In this document: positions 1 through 6,468 of the stretch, piece after piece
Layout of the letters: every line of letters starts with the position of its first letter
How positions within the stretch are numbered: the stretch's first letter is position 1
Assembly: GCA_029259975.1 (NCBI GenBank)
Contig: JAJDEE010000498.1
Coordinates: 1-8,792, forward strand
Length of the DNA stretch: 8,792 bases
Reading direction: 5' to 3'
DNA from: Planctomycetota bacterium
GTDB lineage: Bacteria > Planctomycetota > Planctomycetia > Pirellulales > Lacipirellulaceae
Made by a program: the position numbers and the translations under genes
Notes under the pieces: model-generated
What the model was told of the DNA's origin: nothing
The model's database searches: none
What the model saw: only the letters and a program-made list of their open reading frames with translations

Positions 1-26
1 TTATCGCCCTTCTGCAAGTATACCGC

Positions 27-98
27 GTAGCGGGGACTTCCTCGTCACCGCGTGTTACATCCGTTCTTCTTTCGCGGTGACGAGGACGTCCCCGCTAC
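27..98. repeat. Palindromic repeat, family 1, copy A
   Basis: A near-perfect inverted repeat: arms 27-52 and 73-98 match at 25 of 26 positions (outer end GTAGCGGGGAC, inner end CACCGCG) around a 20-nt loop. A second copy with the same arm sequence lies at 576-647, so this is a dispersed palindrome family (REP- or MITE-like) and not a one-off hairpin. It overlaps the 3' end of the GntR gene and supplies that gene's last codons and stop. No transposase is present. The stem would fold strongly in RNA, but it is not followed by a T-run, so a rho-independent terminator role is not well supported. Confidence 0.85.
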
Positions 99-482
99 TT
101 CGGTGAAAGAAAACTGTTCGATGCGACTTTGCACCATCGCCATGAGTTCTTCCGACGTAAAACCGAGGTGGACCGCCTCGACAAACAGCAAATCAAGCTG
201 CTCGCCCAGCTGTTTGCAACGTGCCTTTTTGGTGAGGTCGGTGCGCGGCTCGGCCACAAACGCGCCGCGGCCTTGCTGCGTGACGAGCGTGCCTTCGCGT
301 TCGAGTTCGGTGTACGCCCGCGCGACCGTGTTTGGATTCACCACCAATTCCCGCGACAATTGCCGCACCGAGGGCAACCGCTGTCCCGGGCGCAACGCCC
401 CTCTCGCCACAGCCCGACGGACTTGGTCGATCAGTTGCCGATAGATGGGCGTTCGAGAGGTAGTGTCACATTGGAATTTCAT
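45..482 (-). CDS. GntR-family transcriptional regulator, YtrA-like
   Basis: A cytoplasmic DNA-binding regulator of 145 residues. Residues 1-75 form a GntR winged helix-turn-helix: PIYRQL at 12-17, then LPSVRQLSREL with NPNTVARAY at about 36-57, and the wing GRGAFV at 71-76. The short helical tail (about 80-125, GFTSEEL at 107-113) is typical of the YtrA subfamily, which usually represses ABC-transporter operons; no ABC gene is visible, and the downstream side is cut by the window edge. ATG at 482 is chosen because MKFQ-x-D fits the family start; an in-frame GTG at 506 adds eight residues. A promoter and operator lie just upstream, suggesting autorepression. Residues 129-145 and the stop are encoded wholly by palindrome copy A, so the native C-terminus appears to have been replaced. 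The DNA-binding domain looks intact. Confidence 0.88.
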   Translation of the reverse strand: MKFQCDTTSRTPIYRQLIDQVRRAVARGALRPGQRLPSVRQLSRELVVNPNTVARAYTELEREGTLVTQQGRGAFVAEPRTDLTKKARCKQLGEQLDLLFVEAVHLGFTSEELMAMVQSRIEQFSFTEVAGTSSSPRKKNGCNTR

Positions 483-520
483 GCCAGTCTCGCAGGTCGC
501 TATCACGTAGGTCGCAAGCC

Positions 521-545
521 ACTGTATTAGTTGTACTAGTACAGT
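521..545. promoter_or_regulatory. Probable GntR/YtrA operator
   Basis: ACTGTA (521-526) and TACAGT (540-545) form an inverted repeat separated by 13 bp. Nested inside are a perfect 12-bp palindrome, TGTACTAGTACA (532-543), and a tandem 9-mer (TGTATTAGT at 523-531, TGTACTAGT at 532-540). From memory, the Bacillus subtilis YtrA operator has the same 6-13-6 layout with similar half-sites (AGTGTA/TACACT). The site overlaps the -10 box and part of the spacer of the GntR promoter, which suits autorepression. That the adjacent regulator binds here is inference. Confidence 0.65.
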
Positions 546-558
546 AAGTCTGTGTCAA
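530..558 (-). promoter_or_regulatory. Sigma-70-type promoter of the GntR gene
   Basis: On the minus strand a consensus -35 box, TTGACA (558-553), is followed after exactly 17 bp by TACAAC (535-530), a 4-of-6 match to TATAAT. Transcription would begin near position 523 and give a leader of roughly 15-40 nt, depending on whether GTG at 506 or ATG at 482 is used. The -10 box and part of the spacer lie inside the operator palindrome. Confidence 0.6.
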
Positions 559-575
559 GCGGGAAATCTGGATTT

Positions 576-647
576 CCGTAGCGGGGGCGTCTCGCCACCG
601 CGCGATTGCGAGCTTTTTTTCGCGGTAGCGAGACGTCCCCGCTACGG
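576..647. repeat. Palindromic repeat, family 1, copy B
   Basis: Arms 576-602 and 621-647 are complementary at 25 of 27 positions around an 18-nt loop containing a T-run. The arm sequence (CCGTAGCGGGG outside, ACCGCG inside) is that of copy A at 27-98. This copy begins 5 bp beyond the stop codon of the DUF2461 gene and lies upstream of the GntR promoter, filling the gap between the two genes. It could act as a transcript 3'-end stem for the DUF2461 mRNA, but no U-tract follows on that strand. A small separate palindrome (GGAAATC, TG, GATTTCC; 562-577) abuts it. Confidence 0.85.
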
Positions 648-652
648 AGTTG

Positions 653-1360
653 CTAGAACCTCACACCAATCGCCTGGCACAGAAACGCCATCAACGGCTT
701 GGCAGCTCGAAAAGCAGCGGTCGCTTCTTTGACAATCGCCGGATCGAACAGGGCGTCGTGATCGAGATGATACACGCCGATGTGGTCTTTGCGCCGGAGA
801 TCGTCGATCAGTGGATGCTCGGCGTCAAAGCCTTTCGGTGGGCGGACAAGGCTGTCGCCTCCAAACTCGAATCGGTCGCGAAAGGCCTTTCCGCGTTGGG
901 CTTTTTTCCAAGCGTCAGGGTCTTTGTCGATTGCTTTGCGGATTTTGCCGAGTGCTTTGGAGTCGGGGTGCCAGATGCCGGCGCCAAGAAAGACTTCGTC
1001 AGGGGCGATCTGAAAGTAAAAACCTGGAGCGTGTACATCTTTTCCCAGCTCATGTCGAAAATGGATGCCGACATTCGTTTTGTACGGGCGTTTGTCTTTC
1101 GCAAAACGCACGTCACGATAAATCCGCATCAACGAACCGCCTACTTTTTTGGGAACGGCACGAAAGTGAGGCGATATTTTTTCTAGCGGCCCAGCCATCG
1201 CTTCGATAAATGCCAGCGACGGTGCGAGCAGCTCCGTCTCGTAACGCGACTTATTCGCCTGAAACCAATCTCGCTTGTTGTTCTTCGATAAGTCGTTCAG
1301 GAAGTGAAGCAGTCCGAGCGGAAAGCCCGGGAATTTGTTGGTCGATTGTATCTTGGCCAT
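653..1360 (-). CDS. DUF2461 / TIGR02453 family protein
   Basis: A 235-residue protein of the DUF2461 (TIGR02453) family, whose biochemical function is not established to my knowledge. Recognisable family segments are the N-terminal block FPLGLLHFLNDLSKNNKRDW (13-32) leading into F33 and N36KSRYE, the central RIYRDVRFAKDKRPYKTN (79-96), and PGFYFQI (112-118) followed by GAGIWHPDS (126-134). Its length is about that usual for the family. It has no signal peptide or membrane segment, so it is probably cytosolic. ATG at 1360 is preferred because MAKIQ leads straight into the conserved region; an in-frame ATG at 1405 would add 15 unconserved-looking residues. The gene ends in TAG 5 bp before palindrome copy B. 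It is divergent from the lipoprotein gene and shares no evident function with its neighbours. Confidence 0.85.
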   Translation of the reverse strand: MAKIQSTNKFPGFPLGLLHFLNDLSKNNKRDWFQANKSRYETELLAPSLAFIEAMAGPLEKISPHFRAVPKKVGGSLMRIYRDVRFAKDKRPYKTNVGIHFRHELGKDVHAPGFYFQIAPDEVFLGAGIWHPDSKALGKIRKAIDKDPDAWKKAQRGKAFRDRFEFGGDSLVRPPKGFDAEHPLIDDLRRKDHIGVYHLDHDALFDPAIVKEATAAFRAAKPLMAFLCQAIGVRF

Positions 1361-1597
1361 ACGAGTGACTTCTGATGTGTTGTAGATAATTGGGTATCCA
1401 GACACTAACGTATATCACAAAGCCACTTCTTGTTCTACTAACTGAAGCAGTGAGGCTATAGTGTTTCTTAGGCTGTGGCCGATAACGAAGTTGCGGCATG
1501 CGCCGTTATCGCTACGCGATTGCCGCGTAGCTTTTGCCGACCGTTAGAGTCGGTCGTTGCAATCCGATTACTCGCTAAAGTTTGCCAGGAACCACGG
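1361..1597. other. Divergent intergenic region with small inverted repeats
   Basis: This 237-bp gap separates the divergently transcribed DUF2461 and lipoprotein genes and must hold both promoters, though I cannot assign convincing -35/-10 pairs. It contains an 8-bp perfect inverted repeat, CGATAACG (1480-1487) with CGTTATCG (1504-1511), and a perfect hairpin, GCTACGCG-attgc-CGCGTAGC (1511-1531), followed by TTTT. A reading frame runs through from 1475 into the lipoprotein gene, but the translated segment is not protein-like and lies in front of a clear signal peptide. Confidence 0.5.
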
Positions 1598-2503
1598 ATG
1601 GAAACCTGTCGCTACCGTTGCTTTTTTTTGTTATTGCTGGCTGGGCTGACGACTGGCTGCGGGCTTAATACGGCCGTGCTACAGCGTGGAGGCAATGGTT
1701 GCCAAGGCGTGTTGCTGAATTATTCGTGCGGTGCTCAACCGTGTGACGCGATCGATCCCAGCAAGCCAACGATCGTGCTTACACACGGCTGGAACCCGTT
1801 GCCTAAGCGGATTCACACGACTTTCGGCCCTGCAGGCGCAAAGGCACTCAGGTGCCGCTGTGGCGATAGCTACAACCTGCTGAGCTGGGATTGGAATGCC
1901 GTGAAGGTTTCGCCCTTCAACGACGAGCCATACCGCGTCGGTCGTTGCCAAGGCAAAATGTTAGCAGCCGCCCTGCGTAGCCGCGGCGTCAATCCACGCT
2001 GCACACAGATAGTTGGGCATAGTCTTGGCACATTGGTCGCTGCGCAAGCGGTGGTCAGTCTGAGCGACTTGGCCCCGATGGGACAGTTGACGCTACTCGA
2101 TCCACCGACATCGTTGCACGAAGAACTGTTCTGCAGGCTCAAAGCACAGCGTCATGCGTGCATTGTAGAAAATTACTGGTCACCTGGAATCAGCGGCTAT
2201 GGTGGCGAAGCAAACTATCGTGGCGTGCGTAACTATGAAATCGATCGCGGACACGCTCCCATTCGCGGCATCCTTGACCTGAGCGTTTCGAATCACGTTT
2301 ATACGATGCTTTGGTATTATCGCACCATGTGCGATCGTACGCTGTGCGGTGGCTTTCAGAACAGTCGCTTTCGTTGTTGTTGTGGGCGTTGCTCGGGGGC
2401 TTGCAACTGCGAAGCTTCAGAACAACGTGCCGATCACTGCAAGCTACCTTGTCTATTAGCTGAGGCGAAGGGTTCTGACGTTGCCGATTCGCGAAAGCAA
2501 TAA
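1598..2503 (+). CDS. Cysteine-rich alpha/beta-hydrolase lipoprotein
   Basis: A probable exported, lipid-anchored hydrolase of 301 residues. The start ATG at 1598 is preceded at good spacing by AGGA (1587-1590). Residues 1-21 form a lipoprotein signal: charged tip, FFLLLLAGL core, and lipobox LTTGC with C21 as the lipidated residue. The alpha/beta-hydrolase features are in order: oxyanion-loop motif THGW (62-65), nucleophile elbow GHSLG with S142, a candidate acid D168 in LLDPP, and a candidate catalytic H233 in SNHVY. The fold resembles lipase or esterase members with a pancreatic-lipase-like GHSLG; the substrate is unknown. The tail (245-285) is unusual, with about ten cysteines including a CCC run at 260-262, suggesting disulfides or metal binding. 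The gene is convergent with the symporter gene, 43 bp away, so the two are not co-transcribed. Confidence 0.8.
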   Translation: METCRYRCFFLLLLAGLTTGCGLNTAVLQRGGNGCQGVLLNYSCGAQPCDAIDPSKPTIVLTHGWNPLPKRIHTTFGPAGAKALRCRCGDSYNLLSWDWNAVKVSPFNDEPYRVGRCQGKMLAAALRSRGVNPRCTQIVGHSLGTLVAAQAVVSLSDLAPMGQLTLLDPPTSLHEELFCRLKAQRHACIVENYWSPGISGYGGEANYRGVRNYEIDRGHAPIRGILDLSVSNHVYTMLWYYRTMCDRTLCGGFQNSRFRCCCGRCSGACNCEASEQRADHCKLPCLLAEAKGSDVADSRKQ

Positions 2504-2546
2504 GCGAGACGTACTCGCACATCAAATCCGTGGCTTCACGATCCGT

Positions 2547-4640
2547 TTATTTCATGCCGGCGAGCGATTCGGCCACGTTGAGTGTGTGGTCGCTGACGCG
2601 ACGGTAGGAATTTAGCGTCGAAGTGAAGGCGACGTTGACGTGTGGCTCGACTTTTTTATCGGTGAGTCGTTGCAAGTGATCATCGCGGAGGGTGCGGACT
2701 CGATGATTAATTTCGGAACCAGCTGTCTTGGCTTTGGTGATGACCTCGGCGGCACGCTGCTCGTAACCCTCGGTCACCAGCTTTACATAGTCGCTCACTA
2801 TCACATGCAACTCAGCAAGTTGCGTCTTCATGCCATCAGTAAATTGGTGGCCTTGGTTGATTAGCTTGAGGTGAAATTTGAGAATCGTGGTGATGTAATC
2901 GCTGATCGACTCGTATTCGTCAGCCATGCGAAGTTGACGCCTGGCTTCGTCAATGACGTTGTGTGGTAAGTTGGCTGCGAGCATATCGGTCAGAAAAGAA
3001 ACCATCTCATCTTGAATCGCGTCGAGGACCTCTTCGCGATGAAACAATTTTTGAACCAGCTTTTGGTTGGGTTCGTCTTGCGGCGTGAGTTCGGCAAGCC
3101 AATCCATCATTTTGTTGCAGCCATCGGCCATCCGCAAGACTTCGACGCGTGATTGCTCGATCGCGATCACCGGAGTTTCCAACATGCGAATGTCGAGGCT
3201 CGTCAGATGCGGCCTTTCCTTGACATCTCTTTGCGGAATAATTCGCTCGAGCAAGCGACCGAGCATACTTGCAAACGGAAAGAACAGCAGAGTATTGATT
3301 ACGTTAAAAGTCGTATGAACGGCGGCAATTTTTACCGTGACATTCACACCAGCCGCATCGACACCTGCCAGACGCTGAATAAACGCTAAATCCAGCATTT
3401 GGTTTACGGCGGGAATAAACACTTTTCCGAACAAAGCAGTCACCCACAGGACTCCAAGGATATTGAATACCACATGAAAGTATGCAGCTCGACGGGCATT
3501 CGTCGTCGCCCCTAGCGAGGCCAACCAAGCCGTGATCGTCGTGCCAACATTCTCACCGAGGACGAGAGCGGCAGCGGTTTCAAAAGGGATCACGCCAATC
3601 GCTGCCAAGCTGATGGTGATTCCCAGCGTGGCCGACGAAGACTGAACTATGAATGTTAATAGGCACCCTACCGCAGCACATTTCAAAACACCGAAGTACG
3701 TGCTTGCATCAAAGCGCGCAAACCACGCCTCGAAATCGGGAAGTTCTTTGATGACTGAAAAACCATTTTTCATCAGTTCCAGTCCGAAAAAGACCATCCC
3801 CAACCCCATTATTGCCAATGCGAGATAACGCACCCGGTCCTTGCGAACAAACAGGTATCCAAACGCGCCGAGTCCCAACAGAGGCAACCCATACTTGCCG
3901 ATCTTGAGCGCCAGTATCCAGCCGGTGATCGTAGTGCCGATATTAGCACCCATGATGACACCGATGGCCTGGGAAAGATTCATAAATCCACTGTTGACGA
4001 AGCCGACCACCATGACGGTGGTGATCGAGCTTGATTGGACCAGCGTCGTGACCAGCGTGCCCACGCCCACTGCCATGATCCGGTTGTCTGTCACGGCGCT
4101 AATCATCCGCCGCAGACCGCCGCCGGCGATTGCCTGCAAACCCTCGGACATATTTTTCATGCCGAGCAAAAAGATTCCCAAGCCGCCAATGACCGTCATG
4201 ATTAGTTTGGAGTAGTCGGGATGCCAAACCGCCACGTTGAATCGGACGTCGACAAATTTGCCAGTTTTTGGGTTACGTGCGCGGATAGTGATTTCGGTTT
4301 TTCCGACTTTCCCCCATTCGAGCGTGAGCTTGCCAGCTTCGATCGAGGCTGCGGCAACTTTTTCTTTTTTGTTGTGGGCGACTGTTAGCTCCAACGGATT
4401 CTCCGTGCCGACAGCAGTCTCGGCAAACAGATCGGTCAAGTTCATGACCATCGGCGGCGAACCTGCCAAGGCTTTACAGTCGGGGATTAGCTTGGCAATC
4501 GATCGATCAGGATCAACGACATCTTCGTTTTGATTTTTTTCTTGAGCAAACGAAGTTACCGGCTGACAAGAAACAAGAAATGCAAAGAGTAGCCACCCAA
4601 CACAGTAGAAAACATTTACCCGCCGATTCCGTTTGACCAT
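2547..4640 (-). CDS. Na/phosphate symporter with Ig-like N-terminus and PhoU-like C-terminus
   Basis: An inner-membrane Na+-coupled phosphate transporter of the NptA/PF02690 family, 697 residues. Residues 1-32 are an export signal (hydrophobic 11-24, possible cleavage after SFA; LVSC at 22-25 also resembles a lipobox). Residues about 45-140 form an Ig- or cadherin-like beta domain (NLTDLFAE, GKLTLEWGKVGKTEITI), expected outside the membrane. The transporter core (about 145-465) has the duplicated signature: QSSS at 202-205 with GANIGTTITG at 231-240, then QSSS at 333-336 with GENVGTTITA at 362-371. Residues about 485-690 are helical and PhoU-like, typical of bacterial Na/Pi cotransporters. 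The N-terminal beta domain is an addition to the usual architecture. The gene lies 138 bp downstream of the ferredoxin gene on the same strand, so it probably has its own promoter. No Pho box was recognised. Confidence 0.92.
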   Translation of the reverse strand: MVKRNRRVNVFYCVGWLLFAFLVSCQPVTSFAQEKNQNEDVVDPDRSIAKLIPDCKALAGSPPMVMNLTDLFAETAVGTENPLELTVAHNKKEKVAAASIEAGKLTLEWGKVGKTEITIRARNPKTGKFVDVRFNVAVWHPDYSKLIMTVIGGLGIFLLGMKNMSEGLQAIAGGGLRRMISAVTDNRIMAVGVGTLVTTLVQSSSITTVMVVGFVNSGFMNLSQAIGVIMGANIGTTITGWILALKIGKYGLPLLGLGAFGYLFVRKDRVRYLALAIMGLGMVFFGLELMKNGFSVIKELPDFEAWFARFDASTYFGVLKCAAVGCLLTFIVQSSSATLGITISLAAIGVIPFETAAALVLGENVGTTITAWLASLGATTNARRAAYFHVVFNILGVLWVTALFGKVFIPAVNQMLDLAFIQRLAGVDAAGVNVTVKIAAVHTTFNVINTLLFFPFASMLGRLLERIIPQRDVKERPHLTSLDIRMLETPVIAIEQSRVEVLRMADGCNKMMDWLAELTPQDEPNQKLVQKLFHREEVLDAIQDEMVSFLTDMLAANLPHNVIDEARRQLRMADEYESISDYITTILKFHLKLINQGHQFTDGMKTQLAELHVIVSDYVKLVTEGYEQRAAEVITKAKTAGSEINHRVRTLRDDHLQRLTDKKVEPHVNVAFTSTLNSYRRVSDHTLNVAESLAGMK

Positions 4641-4778
4641 CTAGCCCCATGCTCCCATTCAATTAAGTGTAAATGCAAAAAGCTCTTCTTATATCGGAGT
4701 ATCATAGTCAGCAGGCAGCGCCTCGCCAAGGGACAGAAATTCACGAATTTTTTGCCCAGAAGTGCCGTGGAAAGCAGG

Positions 4779-5858
4779 CTAGAGATCGAGCTTGTCGAGC
4801 GAATCCATCAGTCGATCAAGGTCGTCCTGCGGCTGGGCTACGAAAGGCTGTTCGGCGTGTCTTCTGGGAACGTCCGGCTCCATACCAACCGCCTGGCGAC
4901 CGACGAGTAGCAGCTGTTCGTCACGTTCGCGAGCGGCGACCTCAGCGGCTGTCGCGGCTCCAGGCTCTCCTGGATCGGGTGCGCCGAAAAGCTGCGAGAG
5001 GTCGATCTTCATGTTGCCGCCTACCTCGGGGCTGCCGGCGATGGTTGGCGTCTTGTGTTGGGGAAAGATGATCGCATTTTCGGGACAAACACGACTACAT
5101 GCTGGGCAACCTTGCCGGCAGTTGTCGGGCTGTTCGACCAGGATGGTTTCAGCCGCATCGATGCCGTAGACGCCGAACAAGCAAAAGTCGATACACTCCA
5201 GGCAGTTGGTGCAACGTCCGAAATCGATAACAGGATACCAGCGGCGTGCAGGATCTTCGTCGATGACGATGGGGCCATTGGCTTCCAGGTGTTGCCGAGT
5301 GGCTGCTCCGTTCTCGCTTTTGCCGTTTGCCAGATAGCGTTCCATTTGCTCTGGCTTCGGTCTGCCGTTGATCCAACTGGTGAGTTCTACCGTTGGCGTA
5401 CTCAGCTCGCTGGCAATCCGTTTGATTTCTTCGAGATAAACCGCCGGCGAATCGTAGGCACGTAGATCGAGGCAATAGATTTTACGTGACGGCAACTGCA
5501 GACGATCGATAACACGTTGTTTGTCTTCTAGTGCGTCGTCTAGCGAGTCTTCCTCTTCGTCACTCTCGCCTTGCGATTTGAGCAGCGAGACGCCTTCTTG
5601 CCCACGAATACGGTTGCGATCAAGAATCCAGCGCGCCGCCCGCGGAAAGAGCCAGCTACAAACAACCAAGTCGCCGCTAATGCCCGACAAGCACAGCATC
5701 CCTGTACCATCGGCTTGCAAGTCGTACAAATTTGGCACGACGGTCACATCAATCCCGCGCTCGCCGAGTAACTCGGCGACGATATCTTCCTCGATCCTGC
5801 GCTTTTTAGGATTGAGGCTACGACTTTGCGAGACAACAACTGTGAGACGATGGGGCAT
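4779..5858 (-). CDS. Dicluster 4Fe-4S ferredoxin-domain protein
   Basis: A 359-residue soluble iron-sulfur protein, probably an electron carrier. The central domain (about 205-265) holds two cluster motifs: C216-x2-C219-x2-C222-x3-C226 and C247-x3-C251-x2-C254-x3-C258 followed by Pro. That predicts two 4Fe-4S clusters, the second slightly atypical with CX3C where CX2C is usual. Residues 1-175 are a separate domain I do not recognise (VVVSQSRSLNPKKRR near the start, VVCSWLFPRAARWILDR at about 65-81), interrupted by an acidic linker (98-112, rich in E and D). The tail (about 295-359) is Ala/Glu-rich and ends in an amphipathic DDLDRLMDSLDKLDL. The gene is 43 bp downstream of the lipoyl-carrier gene on the same strand and likely co-transcribed, which suggests it passes electrons to or from that carrier or the radical SAM protein. 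That role is inference. The start has no clear Shine-Dalgarno sequence. Confidence 0.82.
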   Translation of the reverse strand: MPHRLTVVVSQSRSLNPKKRRIEEDIVAELLGERGIDVTVVPNLYDLQADGTGMLCLSGISGDLVVCSWLFPRAARWILDRNRIRGQEGVSLLKSQGESDEEEDSLDDALEDKQRVIDRLQLPSRKIYCLDLRAYDSPAVYLEEIKRIASELSTPTVELTSWINGRPKPEQMERYLANGKSENGAATRQHLEANGPIVIDEDPARRWYPVIDFGRCTNCLECIDFCLFGVYGIDAAETILVEQPDNCRQGCPACSRVCPENAIIFPQHKTPTIAGSPEVGGNMKIDLSQLFGAPDPGEPGAATAAEVAARERDEQLLLVGRQAVGMEPDVPRRHAEQPFVAQPQDDLDRLMDSLDKLDL

Positions 5859-5901
5859 AGTGATAACTATTGTCTAACCTTAGTTGAAGAAATGCAATGC
5901 T

Positions 5902-6360
5902 TCACTTATTCATCTGTCCCTTGATCGTCTGCTGTGTCACTTCCCAGACGGCTGCCAGATGGTCTTGGTATGCAGCAGTGCTGAACAGATCTGCGCCACT
6001 ACCAGCGATTTCAAACAGCCAGCCCTCGCCATATTTGTCGACATTGATTGCCGATGGGTCTTTTAGGAGTGTTTCATTCAACGCGGTGAGCGTGCCCGCA
6101 ATGGGTGCGTAGAGCGAGGCTTCGGCTTTCTGGCTCTCGATCTGGCCGATCTCCTGCCGCTCGGCAAGCGCTGCGCCAGCGACGACCTCCCAATCGAGAA
6201 AGTAAACATCTTGCAGCAACCGTACCGCATAGGCGGCAAAGCCAAACCGATAATGATCGTCACCCACCGACATCGCCCACATGTGATTGCGCGCGTATTG
6301 CCGATCGACGGGAAACTCAGCAGCGTACTCGCCCATCATAAATGTGAGGCTGTCGGTCAT
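5902..6360 (-). CDS. Glycine-cleavage H-protein-like lipoyl carrier
   Basis: A 152-residue homologue of glycine cleavage protein H. The lipoyl-domain signature is clear: GQIESQKAEASLYAPIAG (72-89), with K78 at the lipoyl-lysine position, then N95ETLLKDPSAIN and KYGEGWLFEI (109-118), matching the H-protein NE.L..P..IN..PYGEGW pattern. The N-terminus keeps the H-protein feature of an aromatic before the first strand (NHMWAM at 25-30). An extra N-terminal stretch and C-terminal helix set it apart from canonical GcvH. No P-, T- or L-protein gene is in the window. With a ferredoxin gene 43 bp downstream and a HemN-like radical SAM gene upstream, it is more likely a dedicated lipoyl carrier than the glycine-cleavage subunit, as with the LbpA-type carriers of the sHdr sulfur-oxidation system. 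The palindrome at 6382-6458 lies 21 bp before its start codon. Confidence 0.8.
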   Translation of the reverse strand: MTDSLTFMMGEYAAEFPVDRQYARNHMWAMSVGDDHYRFGFAAYAVRLLQDVYFLDWEVVAGAALAERQEIGQIESQKAEASLYAPIAGTLTALNETLLKDPSAINVDKYGEGWLFEIAGSGADLFSTAAYQDHLAAVWEVTQQTIKGQMNK

Positions 6361-6381
6361 TTTGCGTTCTTCAAAAAGTCA

Positions 6382-6458
6382 GCCACCGATGAACACAGAT
6401 AAACACAGATGAAAAGATAGATGTAACCCATCAGTGTTTATCTGTGTTCATCGGTGGC
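6382..6458. repeat. Gene-less palindrome of the GxxExxY element family (miniature form)
   Basis: Arms 6382-6406 and 6434-6458 are perfectly complementary over 25 bp, and the pairing extends to 30 bp with one mismatch (6382-6411 / 6429-6458) around a 17-nt A-rich loop. The outer end reads GCCACCGATGAACACAGAT and carries a 10-bp tandem unit (AACACAGAT with one more base). Those 25 bp are identical to the right terminus of the GxxExxY cassette (8193-8217 on the other strand). It fills most of the gap between the radical SAM gene's stop and the lipoyl-carrier gene's start. No target-site duplication is evident. In mRNA it would form a long stem between the two cistrons. Confidence 0.85.
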
Positions 6459-6468
6459 AAATAGTAGC

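Noticed and set aside
1..26. Possible gene end at the left edge
   Set aside because: Only 26 bases remain beyond the palindrome and no frame can be assigned.
129..530. Plus-strand open frames opposite the GntR gene
   Set aside because: They are antisense to a clear winged helix-turn-helix gene and rich in Arg/His/Ser, as expected for a reverse-strand shadow.
650..1186. A 178-residue open frame on the plus strand opposite the DUF2461 gene
   Set aside because: It is fully antisense to a recognisable family protein and shows no protein-like motifs.
1511..1535. Hairpin plus TTTT as a rho-independent terminator
   Set aside because: No plus-strand gene ends before it, the T-run is only four bases, and it lies upstream of a gene start.
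1475..1597. In-frame upstream extension of the lipoprotein gene
   Set aside because: A Shine-Dalgarno sequence and a complete lipoprotein signal peptide point to ATG at 1598; the extension covers two DNA inverted repeats and does not look coding.
4737..4753. AT-rich stem AAATTC-ac-GAATTT with T-run downstream of the ferredoxin gene
   Set aside because: The T-run lies on the plus strand while the ferredoxin gene is read on the minus strand; the stem is only six weak pairs.
6391..6410. Tandem 10-bp units as a CRISPR or minisatellite array
   Set aside because: There are only two units and no spacers; they belong to the arm of the palindrome.
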